64,000 nt of DNA from Rhynchonema sp. JSB1_4 (Eukaryota; Nematoda; Chromadorea; Monhysterida; Xyalidae): positions 19,669 through 83,668 of the forward strand of contig JASAMV010009160.1 of assembly GCA_030248065.1 (NCBI GenBank), in the 5' to 3' direction. Positions 23,287 through 34,380 of this stretch are shown one piece after another; position 1 is the stretch's first letter; every line of letters begins with the position of its first letter. A program made the position numbers and the translations under genes. Below the pieces are notes generated by a model. The model saw only the letters and a list, made by a program, of their open reading frames with translations. It did not search any database and was not told where the DNA came from.

Positions 23287-26200
23287 TCAGGTGGAGCGGC
23301 AATTTGAATTATAGGTCCGTCGAATTCGTTCTTTCAGCTGACGGAATTCATTATCATTGATAAACACATTATCGCGTTGTCCGGCGATGTCGACCAGTTG
23401 TGTCTCGTTCACTCGCACTGTGCCTTGACCAGCGTAGAAATTCTGGAATGCAACGCTGCCATTGTGAATCTTTTTAAAGCCTGTCACGCTCGTTTGTGAG
23501 GCCGACGATTTGGTTGCCAGTCTGGGATTACGTTTGGTACCAGGTATTATCTGGTGAGGTCAATACGACACAATACGTCAATATTGGTCGGGAGCACCGA
23601 ACAGGGCAGTCAATAATAAGATTCAGTCTGCGCTGCGTTAAAAAATATTTCGGTCACTCCCGCTGACCTGAGATCCAGTGAACGAGCAAACATCTAAACA
23701 TCAACTAACATCGTAATCGTAGTCGGTTCCTGTCACAAGCAGTTCCATTTTCGGCAAACGTCTGACGTTCTCAGCTGCAGCACGCGGGTCCTGGAAACAA
23801 GCGCAGCATCACTCCATGAACGTTGTGCTGCAGCGCGCATTCTGATTCACAATCCGACTTTAATTACAGTCGCACTCTACAGACAGAACATTCTTCACAA
23901 CGACCGACAGGAATGAACGGTCTCATTGCAAAACCTGTTGACTCTGATTGTCTTGATATATCAGGCACATATCAAGCCTAACCCCAACCTGTTGACTGTA
24001 TCCATCGGTGAAAACCAAGGTCACACGTCCATTCACTTCGTCCAATGGCCGGAATCCGTGTCGTTCCTGATTGCGATCGTCAAATTCGTCTGCTGCCATT
24101 TCCAGCGCTCCGGCTGAAATAATTGGACCCCAAATTATTTTGATATTAATAATGCTTGTGAAACATCAGCCAATTAGTCACCAACCAGTATCCGTCCATC
24201 CGCCGTACCATTTAGCATTCCTTATATCGTTGATGATCGACTCCTTGTCAAAATGCTTGCTGAATCGGAATTCTGGCTGAAGTACCGTGTACAGGGTAAC
24301 CCGCAACAAGTGCGGAAACTCTTTTATGAGGCTATATCTCAGCCGCGCTTACACATGGAGATAATTTTGGTAATGCTTTCTGAAGCATGGACGATCTATT
24401 TTTTTGTGTTAAAATTCGGTCTCCTCACATGCCATCGTGAATAAGCTACGCAGCATAAACAGATCAACGCCAAATCAATCTTGCAACCGCGGCCAAGATC
24501 AAGCGACACAAAATGGGGGTTTCGTACTTGTTGGGTCACCCTGTATTATCGCGAATGATCTGCCAATTTTCAACGTTTATTTATCAAATGCCCAAACGTA
24601 TAAAAACTGCATAGTACGATGGTTCGCTTTGAATGCAATATTGCTGTGAAATGCAATAGCAAGAACTCGGAACTTGATTTAAATGGGATCCGGACAGTCA
24701 TGAGTCAGTCAGGCGAATGACATGACTTCACCAAAATTTGAGCAATTCGGAAAACTATTCTTCCAATAAATGTGCTATAGTTAATAATGCTCACCACAAC
24801 GTATCCGGGCGATGAGTATTTCAACATGGCCACTCTTGTTGTCTTCTCCCCAACTTCCAGATCGTTAACCAGATCGACGGCCATATCCTGATGTTTCAAA
24901 GAGGGTATGAAACATTTATTGTGGTTGGTATTCACACAAGAGTCAGGTATGAATAGAAAAATGCTGGACCTAAATAATCTTCTTTGTTCAAACATTTAAG
25001 GTTCAGATTAAAAGTACAGCGGAACCTTGAATCGTTGATGTTCGTCCATAACACTGCCCGAGAAGTCAACCACCAACTGAAGGTCCAACTCACAACCTGC
25101 GGAGAACTACGTCGTAATAAAACTGGCAATGTTCAATAGTGCTATAACTTCGCGTTTATGTCTCTCACCTGATCGTCCCTCGGTCGTTGTAGTGGCTAAA
25201 AATATTTGGAAACTTGGAAAGTTTTGGCCATCTGGTGCATTCTCACTGACGATAATCCGGTGCATCGACCGTCTGTGAGACCACAGTCGAAACATTAGGC
25301 AGTCAAAAAACGCGCTGCATAGTTTCGCATTTGACAATCCTGAATCGAAACTCAGCATGTCTACTTGAATCATCACTCACGTCTTTTTGTTGTTGTTGTC
25401 GTTGTGACGGGATCCCTCTGCGGTCGACGACATGTCAAGCCAATGCGCAGATAATCGGCCACTTTCATAGCGGCGTCCGGGGCCTGGTCAGGGTATATTT
25501 TGTTCGTAAAAACTGATTTTCGCTGTGTCGTAATGCAAAACTAAATTTGTTGCAATGGATTTTTGAAGTGTCTACACCTCGATCAGATTATCTTCATCTC
25601 CACCAGCCCAACGCAGCATGTTGCGACGACCAGACTGTTCGGTCCTGAAAAAAATGTCATGTGGTGTGTATCAGTCAGCTGACTTTTTTTGAATTAAAAG
25701 TGTTATTTTGACGCTTAGCAGTTTGGGAACGGCTGTTTACTGAAATACTAAATTTTTGCCTTTGACTCTTGTACCATAACACAGAGAACAAAGGTTATAC
25801 GTGATCCAAGCGCAGTTGGATCATAGTTCGATATCGGTCAAAAAGCACATCGAAACATTTCGACCAATTAGGCACTTTTTTCTATTTCGAACAAGTGGCT
25901 GATTGTGAAACATCATTCAGCGACTCACGTTTCCTCTTCACGTAACATCACCAGTTTCAAGTCCACGCCTGGTGTATTCCTGAATTTTGCTGCATACTCG
26001 TCTGATAGATCGAGTTGGTCCACGCCGTTGGTTGGTTCGCCATTCACCAGACCATCCGATACGAAGAACACCAGCGTTTGATCGGTCGGCTCTGTGAATG
26101 GGGCTAGCATTTGGGTGTTGTTTGTTGGGGTGGAATATACCGCTCAGTTTGGACAGCCAAAGCTTGGAGTGTACGTAGCGGCTTAGTTCAATACCAATGA

Positions 26201-27539
26201 GTTTAGCTCTATTTGTTACGTGTTACCTATCCTTGAAATATATTTGTTTTGGAAAACAAAATAGCCTTTGATTTCAATGAAGTGGAAAATAACAAACTTT
26301 TACTGAAGACCATTGCTCTGCTAAAAGCAGCCGACCACTACAAAGCAAACTGTTTCTCGGTGTTACAGCTTGTGTGACAGAATGTGAATTACATAATATA
26401 CTCTGACAATTCTTTTGGGAGAAACTTTTCCAACGCGTTGCTTAAAGCGCATGACGCGTGCACTGGCTTTAGCGGTCACGTGACTTCTGTAGCCAGTGCA
26501 CGCATAATGCGCTTTACGGATCAGGCAACGATGTTGAAATATTTCTCCCAAAAGAATTGCCAGAGTATACCTCCTTTCCTAGGCAGTCGTGCATCAAACA
26601 TTTCCCACACGGTCATCCAGGCCAGACCCATTGGCGTGTTGCCAGAGAATAAGCGTTGTCGATCAACAAACTGATGCCACTGACGATTGGTCTGTGCGTG
26701 AATGTGAAACATCAGCCACGTGAAACAGCCGCCAATGTAGGTTGTCGGCGTGATCAAATCAGGCTTCCTTCATTGTGTGCCCAGCGTGAAAGTCTGTGAC
26801 CACCGATGTGTACACTCCGTTACAATTACCCAATCTGTATTGACCGACGCGTGCAGAGCTCTCAGCGCAAGAAAATGTTTTAAGGCAGCACACCTTCAAC
26901 TTTCCAAAGTTGACATTACTAAATCGATTGCCCTGTTTGTTCGGTCCGAGATCGGCCCATTTCTTCGCTTTGCGTTGTGAGCCCCAATTGAAGGCTGCCA
27001 CCCGGTGCTCGGCCACGTCTGAAATCAATCATCTGTGTTCATCATTCGATTCTGATTGTTTCTCGGTTGTTTCAGGAGTCCCAGTGCTATCGACTGACCA
27101 CTCAGATCGATCACTCTGGCCAACTGTGTGCCCAAAATGAAGGCATCCCTGGCCGCTTGACTTGCACTGGTGTCCAGCACGATCAGCACATCCGTGCGAC
27201 ATGCGGCCTCTTGCGCTCGAATTGGGTGCAGGGCAAGGCACAACTGGAAAAGGAGTTATGATGGAGAGCGTCAAGAAGGCATGTCTTGGTCGTATAATTT
27301 ACTATCTTATTATTTGACTTTGATCAAAGTAAAATGCATTGTAGCGTACCAGTTGCTTTTATTTGTCTTGTAGTTGTAGTGCTAGTTGTCTTGTCTTGTA
27401 GTATTTGATGTTGATGTACAATATTGATGTCCCAGGAAACTTGGTCATCGCGCTTATTCCCATAAAAGCCAAAGCGACTAACCAAGACTGCGATAATGCT
27501 CTCCAAGTGAATCATTTCGAAACACGGAAGTAATCGCAT
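23287..27539 (-). CDS. secreted protein with two VWA domains
   Basis: Thirteen exons on the minus strand join in phase: 27539-27483, 27243-27099, 27018-26894, 26691-26571, 26103-25929, 25644-25578, 25483-25381, 25096-25026, 24887-24795, 24276-24186, 24113-23989, 23790-23710, 23442-23287; 469 aa from the first ATG (an inner Met, MIHLES, is equally possible). Residues ~1-35 are a signal peptide (IIAVLLCLALHPIRA). VWA domain 1 begins TDVLIVLDTSAS with an intact MIDAS DxSxS and continues with FSGNTPMGLAWM and VFFVSDGLVNGEP. A Thr-rich linker (TTTTTTKRR) follows. VWA domain 2 begins LQLVVDFSGSVMDEH (MIDAS intact), then GGWTDTG, LVFTDGYSQQ and VDIAGQRDNVFINDNEF. Both domains therefore look able to bind a metal and a ligand. 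It is probably an extracellular matrix or adhesion protein; tandem VWA proteins of this kind are common in invertebrates. No named orthologue recognised. Confidence 0.88.
24292..24543. mobile_element. mariner-type MITE in VWA-gene intron
   Basis: 252-bp element with imperfect ~30-base inverted ends, CAGGGTAACCCGCAACAAGT on the left and GTACTTGTTGGGTCACCCTG on the right, flanked by TA (24290-24291 and 24544-24545). CAGGGTGACCC ends and TA targets are typical of mariner derivatives. The left end lies 16 bases upstream of the acceptor-side border of the exon 24276-24186. Confidence 0.75.
26401..26565. mobile_element. MITE with ~75-bp inverted repeats beside a splice donor
   Basis: Nearly symmetrical 165-bp element: CTCTGACAATTCTTTTGGGAG on the left and its inverted copy on the right, with GCGTGCACTGGCT repeated inverted near the centre, flanked by TATA on both sides. 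It sits in the VWA-gene intron that begins at 26570, so only about five bases separate it from the splice donor GTATAC. Confidence 0.75.
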
Positions 27540-30366
27540 GATTTTCTCTAAAGTCTGAAAAACAGGAGATAAAAGGCGTGTGTGACAAACATTAGGACGC
27601 CACTGCGGTTAATCGTAACAACAACGTGTGTTTTGTTCGCACATCACAACGATGCAGAAAAATAACATTGAATTGATGACATTTATTAACGAAGTGAAAA
27701 CAACGACAGCTCTACTTCTTTCGCTCATTGATTACCCGGGATTTTCGGCGGAAAAAATTAATATATCATACTATAATAACTTTCACGCGGCAGTGAGAAA
27801 TGCAATGAAAAGTAAAATCGCGCCCAAAATTAATGTCGGCAGAGGGCGGGCGCGAAAGTCAATCGTGGGGTCCGGAGTTTTCCGCTTTGAGCCCCACACT
27901 GGGACCAGGGCTCTATTTGGGGTAAAAAGTTATCCAAATCAACCCAAGAAAGCAACTAGGGTCATTTTCGTACATTTTTCAAAGGAAACCGTGCACACAA
28001 GGCGATTGTGATAACATTCAACATGAGTTTCACAAAAAAGGTCAAAAATATCGCAATATCGCAAATGCCAGGTGATATATTTCAAGTCCGAAGCTCGACC
28101 GCGTTCAAATGTCAGCCACAAAAGCGGCGGCCGGAATATCGTGATCGGTGTGCCCTTTTTGCAACTTGGATCCAAAAATGAATGGCAATCGTCATCCTGC
28201 TGTCGTCCGAAAAACGTCATTCCGGCGAATTCCGATTAAACACCCCTGCTACGAATGTAGTGACACGGGGGTGGATTCGAAAACTTTGCGAAAAACCTCG
28301 AAATGTGGGGTCGCAAATACAGCTTGCTGGATACGTTGAAATGGATATTCAATACCGAACTATTGCGGGACCAGGATCATTCATTATCCAGCTTGTGAAT
28401 TAATTTTATTCACAATCATACGAGTGCAGTAGTTCTTCGCTACTGATGTCAGAAGCTGTGCTAAATGGCCATAAAACGTGTTGCAGAAAGATGACACTGT
28501 TTCATGCGTGTGCTGATAGTTTTTTTACACAACACAGAGCAGTGCCAAATCATTGCCAAGTCGACAGTTTTTGATGTTCTCATTTCGCTTGACATTGAAA
28601 CCATCACCGTTTAGTACTACTGTAAGTTAGCATTTTTGTTTTGCAGCAGACGTTAGGATTCAGCATTTGCTATGTTGCGTAAGTTTCAACGGGATATGAA
28701 GGTCGTGCATGCCACATCATAACGCCAATGTTTTCGCTGCTTATTTTCCATAGAAATTCTTTTCCAAAAGCAGCAACATGATATTTTATGAATTGTGCCA
28801 CATTACTGTACGCTAGCATTTATCTTACGACAACCGTCTGCTCCTGTACTCTATGACTGCACACATGGCAAAGTCTGCGACTGCGTGCGTATTGAAGTTA
28901 TTGATTTGAATCACAAATCGGTTATACTCCGAGAATGATTCGTGTTGTGTAGAAACATCAGCAAATCGCTTTTTTTAATCAATATTGACCTGCGCTCATT
29001 TTTAAACCGCTGATGTTTCACAACAGACATGAAGGCCATACCGGTGGAGACTCAGGCTGATAACATAACGATATTTTTTAGCATCACTAGGCACTTTAAT
29101 TCGACTGACATATTCAAGAACAAATTATATATCGATAAAAGTGCGGCAGTAGATACTACTAGTGAAATCACGTCTGTGGTTGCCGTAAGTGTGAAAGTTA
29201 TTCAGGTTAGAAAAACGGAAATTAACGCCACATTCCAGTGAAGGTGCGACTTTCGGTAATTTTTCATTTCTTTTCAGATTTTTTATGCTGCGATCATGTT
29301 CATTAAAAAATAAAGTATTTTCAGGTTTTATGCGCCGTGGAATGCACTCTTTTCCAATTCAAACGCCGCATAAATAAAGTAAGCGACAAAATTCAGTAAA
29401 CTGACCATTATAGTGATAAAAAATGAACAAAATAGCATAAGATACCAGCAGAGATAATATGGGGATATACATACCAGGATCATGAGATAAAGTGTAAACA
29501 GAGCAAAAATAAACATGCGACAACTTGTGGTAACAAGGCATAACATCTTGGAATGGTATACACAATCACCTGCTTCTGTGTGAAAACAGTCATTTTTGAT
29601 CAGATGGAAAGCAAAACATAAGAAAGGTACAAAAACAGGTAGACAAACATAATGAATAGGAATTCAATGGCAGGTGAATGGTAATAAAGATGGTGGCCAA
29701 AAACCATTGCTGATTATTGAGTGCTGCAAACATTTGAGGATACAAATAACGCTAATTCGTGAGAATATAAAATAAATAGAAAATTCACGCTCTCTTTCCG
29801 ACTATGAATGACATATGAAGGCATCGAATCCACAGAAAACAAACAGCAGAAAACAACGTCCACACACAGAAATGCTTGTGAGACTTTTTTTACTTTTTTT
29901 ATTTTGCAAGCATCTTCTGTTTGAACGGATGTAAAACACATATGTACGAAGCACCAGAAAGAGCTCACTAATAGCTAAATATGAACCGAGATTTTTAATT
30001 GCATCAATCAAGTTAAGAGCATCATAGTTGTTTACAACTAAAATTGATTTGTTCTCGAACAACCAACACAATGAACAAAAGCACGCGAAAGTGTAGCGCA
30101 CAATGTGGCCCAAAAACAATCTTGAAGAAATTTCATTTGCACACAAACGGGACCACGAATGAAGCAGTCATTACAACGTGACCACTCCCACAACTCGTAC
30201 CTCAAAAGGTTCGCTATGGTTGGGCAAAGTGTGGCCATAAATCGGAGATTAGGCATCCTAAGAAGGATTCAGTTGAACAGCTTACCTTACCTACCAAATC
30301 CCAAATGTGCAACGAAAATGCCTTCACAAAAACAAAGCGACAGCGACTAGCACTCATTCATTCATT
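27540..30366. other. intergenic, VWA gene to ARP2
   Basis: 2.8 kb with no gene I can support. Two GAAACATCA motif copies face each other at 28952-28960 (plus) and 29011-29019 (minus). A 127-codon open frame at 27628-28011 has no recognisable domain and no splice context, and I leave it out. Confidence 0.45.
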
Positions 30367-30372
30367 TTTATT
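30367..30372 (-). terminator. AATAAA poly(A) signal, ARP2
   Basis: Minus-strand AATAAA five bases past the ARP2 stop codon, implying a very short 3' UTR. Confidence 0.6.
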
Positions 30373-30377
30373 GTTCT

Positions 30378-33300
30378 CTATTTCACGCCCAGTTTAGCCA
30401 TACACCTGGCGAGACCCTGTTCTTCATATTCTTTCTTCGATATCCAAAAGTCCAGGTCCCGATCGCGCATCAAATGTGCCAACACAGCACCACCCAGGAA
30501 CACCATGTGCTTGCGACGTGGCGGTGCTTCGATTCGAAGTTTGAATTTCTGTACAAAAAACGTTAAACATTGGTTCGCCACATGTGCTATTGTAATTCCA
30601 TAGTTGCAAGATGAAAAGAAAAGGCCGGTTTTGCTGGAAACAAAATTCCGTTTATTAGCGAAATCCAATTTTCTCGAAAACAATGATATCCGTTTTGAAT
30701 CTTTACGGAAATAACGTGCAAAACATCTTCGGTGCTTAGAAACAGCAGGCAGCTCCGCAAGGTTGATAACGAGGTGGGGTAAGGTAATTTCGCGTGCTTG
30801 GGAAGTAAATCGATAAGTTTCGCAAAGTGAAAAATTAGGCAATAAGCAAGTACCATATAACAGAATAGAACACCTGAAACGCAGCGACGTCGCCTCTGAG
30901 CACCCGCTCCAGGTACAACTGCTTCAATTCACGTTCCAACCGACTGGGCAGGCCGGCGTACATCGTCGAACCACCACTGAGCACGATGTGTTTGTAGAAT
31001 TCGAGTCGTGTGTCTGTGATTAAGCACGAATTCGGTTGGTTTTGAGCCGTGAAAAATGTACGAATAAAGTGCGCTTATGTCGCTGGCCGAATAAATCAGG
31101 AAAGTGCGCAAGGCGATACCGCCATTCTTCCAAGCCGGGATTGCGGCACATCATTGGGAGATTCCATCTATTCCGACGCGCGCTGCCCCCCCCCCCCATT
31201 TACTGACCGCATTTATCACAGCGACATTACCCACAAAAACACAAGACTCGAACACCTATTTCGGTGCTGACACAGTTCAGTTTGTGTCTGCTTTGACCAC
31301 CACCCACCGTGAATGCAATTGACCAGGGTGGAATATAAAGCGTTTACGCCGATCAAAATCAGTGTATCACATCAGCACTGTATCATAATCACAAAATTAA
31401 ATCGATACAAAACAGTGTCAGTGGTCAGCAGCGGCTGCGTTCGCGTAAAGGCTAAAGCTGACACAGGCACAATGACCAACCGATATCGGCCGATTGTATG
31501 ACATTGAACAACAATTCACTGATTCCCACACCCTCGACGTTGATCAGATGCGGCTGGAACAACACCTCGGGCGCTTCGAATCGCTCGCCGCCGATTTTAA
31601 TGATTCGACCATCCGGTAGCTAAAAGGCTATTATTGTTATTTTGTCCACCTTATTCGGGGGAAGGGGGCGGGGTGGTGTCAGTATCGTCAAGTCTATTTG
31701 AACCTCGAATGTCTACTGGCTGTAGTCAATACGCAAAATCAAATCGCACGTAAAGCTGTAAGATACGAATGAAGATAGTAAAGGCACGGCAGGTTTTAAA
31801 CACTAGAATGTGCAACGCAAAACGGAATACCTTCAACCCAGAATTTGGCTCAAGCGAGTTTTTCTGCTGAACAACCGGAGAAAGTAAAAAACTTGCCGTG
31901 TAGGGTTCGACCAGTACGGTTGTTTCAAGCGCCAGTTTTTGTTCCTGGAAAGAAATAGAATTAACAAACAAACAATTGCGCAACTGCAAATTGCAAAATA
32001 ACCAAAAGCAGCTTGAAATTCACATCTAACCTGATCGACATCATAGGCGACATAACACAGTTTTTCTTTTATTTGTCTGACGGTCTCAAAATCGGCCGAA
32101 TGATTGAATGCATAGCCGCGCAGTAATAAAAGCTGAAGAAATGCCATGAAATGCGTGAGTAGGTTGTGGCTTGTGACGTTGGGGTGTTTTGTAAGATGAA
32201 TGAGGTTATTGTCAAAGACCCTGGCATTGGCATAGTTCTAAGGTCACCCCTGGATTGGACAGAGACATGATCTGCACCTTTTAATCAGTGACAACAAAAA
32301 GTAAAATACGAAGATCGCATACTGAAAAAATTGTGCATCAGTTGCTTGACGGTAAACTAAACTCAGTGGACCTAATGTAGCAACGCGATAAACAACAAAC
32401 ATGCCTTGATCAAATATTTGGTCACATCGCGTCCGGCAATGTCCAGTCGTCTGGTCAGATGGTTCATAGCGAACCCTTCAAACACCGGACAAATATGTGT
32501 GACACCATCACCCGAGTCGATGACAACACCAGTTAGCAGACCTTGCGCGTACAGGGTCAGCACGGCCTAGAATCAGAGATTAGTGTTCAGTGAAAAACGG
32601 ATTTGTTTTCATTGAGCTGTGGATGACTTGAAACTGTGAATACACCAAGTAGTCTCAGTTGCAAACAGTGACAGCGTAACGGTCGATATGCCTTGGTCGA
32701 GCAACTTCGCATTTCGGGATTTACTAATGCGGCTACTGGAGTAAAAAATCTTCTCGGACTGTGTCCTGAGCAGGGCATATCCAATCCGAGCGCAAGAATA
32801 GGTAAGCCGACCTATGTACATTTTTTCGAAACGCAGAATCATCATTGCTGTCATGACTCATGAGTACATGACATGATGCGAAATCTCAAACTAAGGCATA
32901 ATAAATTATAGCTCGTCCTGACATCCTTACCTGAATAGCGATGTAGACCGAATCGAATCCGTACTGCTCAAACATGTACTGCAACATTTTCTCTCTGTTG
33001 CTCATTGGATTCATTGGAGGCTCGGTTAGCAGTAATTTGCACTCGTTCGGATCGATATTTAATTTGTCCTCCTACATGAATTCGAGTTATTGTCGGCGTG
33101 TTCCTCATGACGCTTTTTCCAACAAACTTGTCAAACAGCAAACATTAGCAGGCGAAAATCAAGACTAGGCACCGTATTTGGTAAATGCGAAGGGCAGAAT
33201 AAGCAAAACACTTGCTGTGGTGACAAGAAATCTAAAACTTGGGTCGTTCATTAATGTCAATGTACAATGACTAACGCCGAATGTGTGATCCCAAACATGG

Positions 33301-34380
33301 CACATATCGTCCCAATTCCTGACAATGCCGTTATCCATTGGATAATTGACCTCGAGCATTTGACGCAACGCCGTGCACTCCTCGCCAACCATTAGGTCCT
33401 GTCAAAAGTAAAAGGTCTTCTCGTTGAACCGGTGGGTTGGTTAACGGTAACTCTGAACACTGGAATCTCAATTCAAACTTAGCAGCATCCAATGTTTTAT
33501 CTAGTTAGTACCTGCTGCAAGTTGCGCAGCAAACTGGTCGTTTTTTATTTGTGCCTGTCTAACATCTTTTAGAAAAACAATTACAGAAGTCAACCTTTAT
33601 CTCAATATCGCCCACTCTCGTCGACGATCGAATAATCGGCCGGCCGACAACGGACGGAAAAATGTGAGACGGAAAATTGGTGCCCGCATAGCCACACTTG
33701 ACAAACTGAAAGTTAGTTGAGCTTCAAAACGACTCGGCACCCATAGGTTGAAACCATGGTGTAGCTTAGCTACCCAGGCGGGGCGGCAACCTACTGTACC
33801 ACCAAAAATGTGGGGCGGTAACCTACCTGCTGTACCGGCCGAGCTAGGGGGGAACAAAATTTTTTAGGTCTAAATATTGATGAAATGTACTCTAAAACGC
33901 TAATTTCGCGCGTGCCGCGCGATTTTTCGCCTATTTGGAGTAAAAAATACCGTAAAACCTAAATACAGCCCCCGGAATAGAGCCCACCCCCAAAAATGGG
34001 TCAGTGAATTAATAGATCCCCCGGAATAGAGCCCCCAAATTAGGTCAGTGAATTAACAGAGCCCCCCCCGTCTATTTAGGTTTTTACGGTACAGATTCCG
34101 ATTTCATACTGTTTTGAACCAAAAATCGCCACCTACTGAACAAGCCGGGGGCGGCGACCTACCTACTGTACCAGGTCCAGGACGGAGCGTCAACCTACCT
34201 TACCTACCTACTGTACCTAGGGGGGCTCCCCCATCCCCCCCCCCAGCTACACCAGTGGTTTGAAATGACTCGACACGCACCCAAACGCCAAATCAAAAAG
34301 CCAAACAGGACACCCAAATTCATGGAACTCACCCCACTGCCATTGTCAACCACCAGTATCTTCCGACCTTTACTGTCCAT
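30378..34380 (-). CDS. ACTR2: actin-related protein 2 (ARP2)
   Basis: ARP2 is the ATP-binding actin-like subunit of the seven-protein Arp2/3 complex that nucleates branched actin in the cytoplasm. Ten in-phase exons: 34380-34333, 33705-33595, 33398-33276, 33071-32931, 32566-32405, 32132-32031, 31944-31897, 31619-31481, 31013-30874, 30548-30378; exactly 394 aa, as in human. Diagnostic blocks: [16 protein letters not shown] (phosphate loop 1), [49 protein letters not shown] (phosphate loop 2), [70 protein letters not shown]. Two introns use GC instead of GT donors: 32404-32133 (AAG|GCATGT) and 31896-31620 (ACG|GCAAGT). Intron 1 (33706-34332) contains a hAT element with a second transposon nested in it. 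Confidence 0.97.
33754..34257. mobile_element. hAT-like element in ARP2 intron 1, TSD 7/8
   Basis: Ends CCATGGTGTAGCTTAGC ... CAGCTACACCAGTG, related to the element ends at 56610-57016. Flanking 8-mers GGTTGAAA (33746-33753) and GTTTGAAA (34258-34265) differ at one position, consistent with an aged hAT duplication. The interior has repeated GGGGCGGCAACCTACC/CTGTACC blocks and long C runs, and contains the nested element at 33950-34089. Confidence 0.72.
33950..34089. mobile_element. CCGTAAAAACC MITE nested in hAT element
   Basis: 140-bp element with ends CCGTAAAACCTAAATA and TATTTAGGTTTTTACGG, flanked by TA (33948-33949, 34090-34091). Inside are C-runs and CAGTGAATTAA blocks. It interrupts the hAT sequence; the related stretch around 38640-38700 reads through the same point without it. 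Confidence 0.78.

Noticed and set aside
23442..23521. Upstream extension of the last VWA exon to CCCAG at 23522-23524
   Set aside because: That acceptor breaks the phase with exon 23790-23710; the TTCCAG at 23445-23443 keeps the frame.
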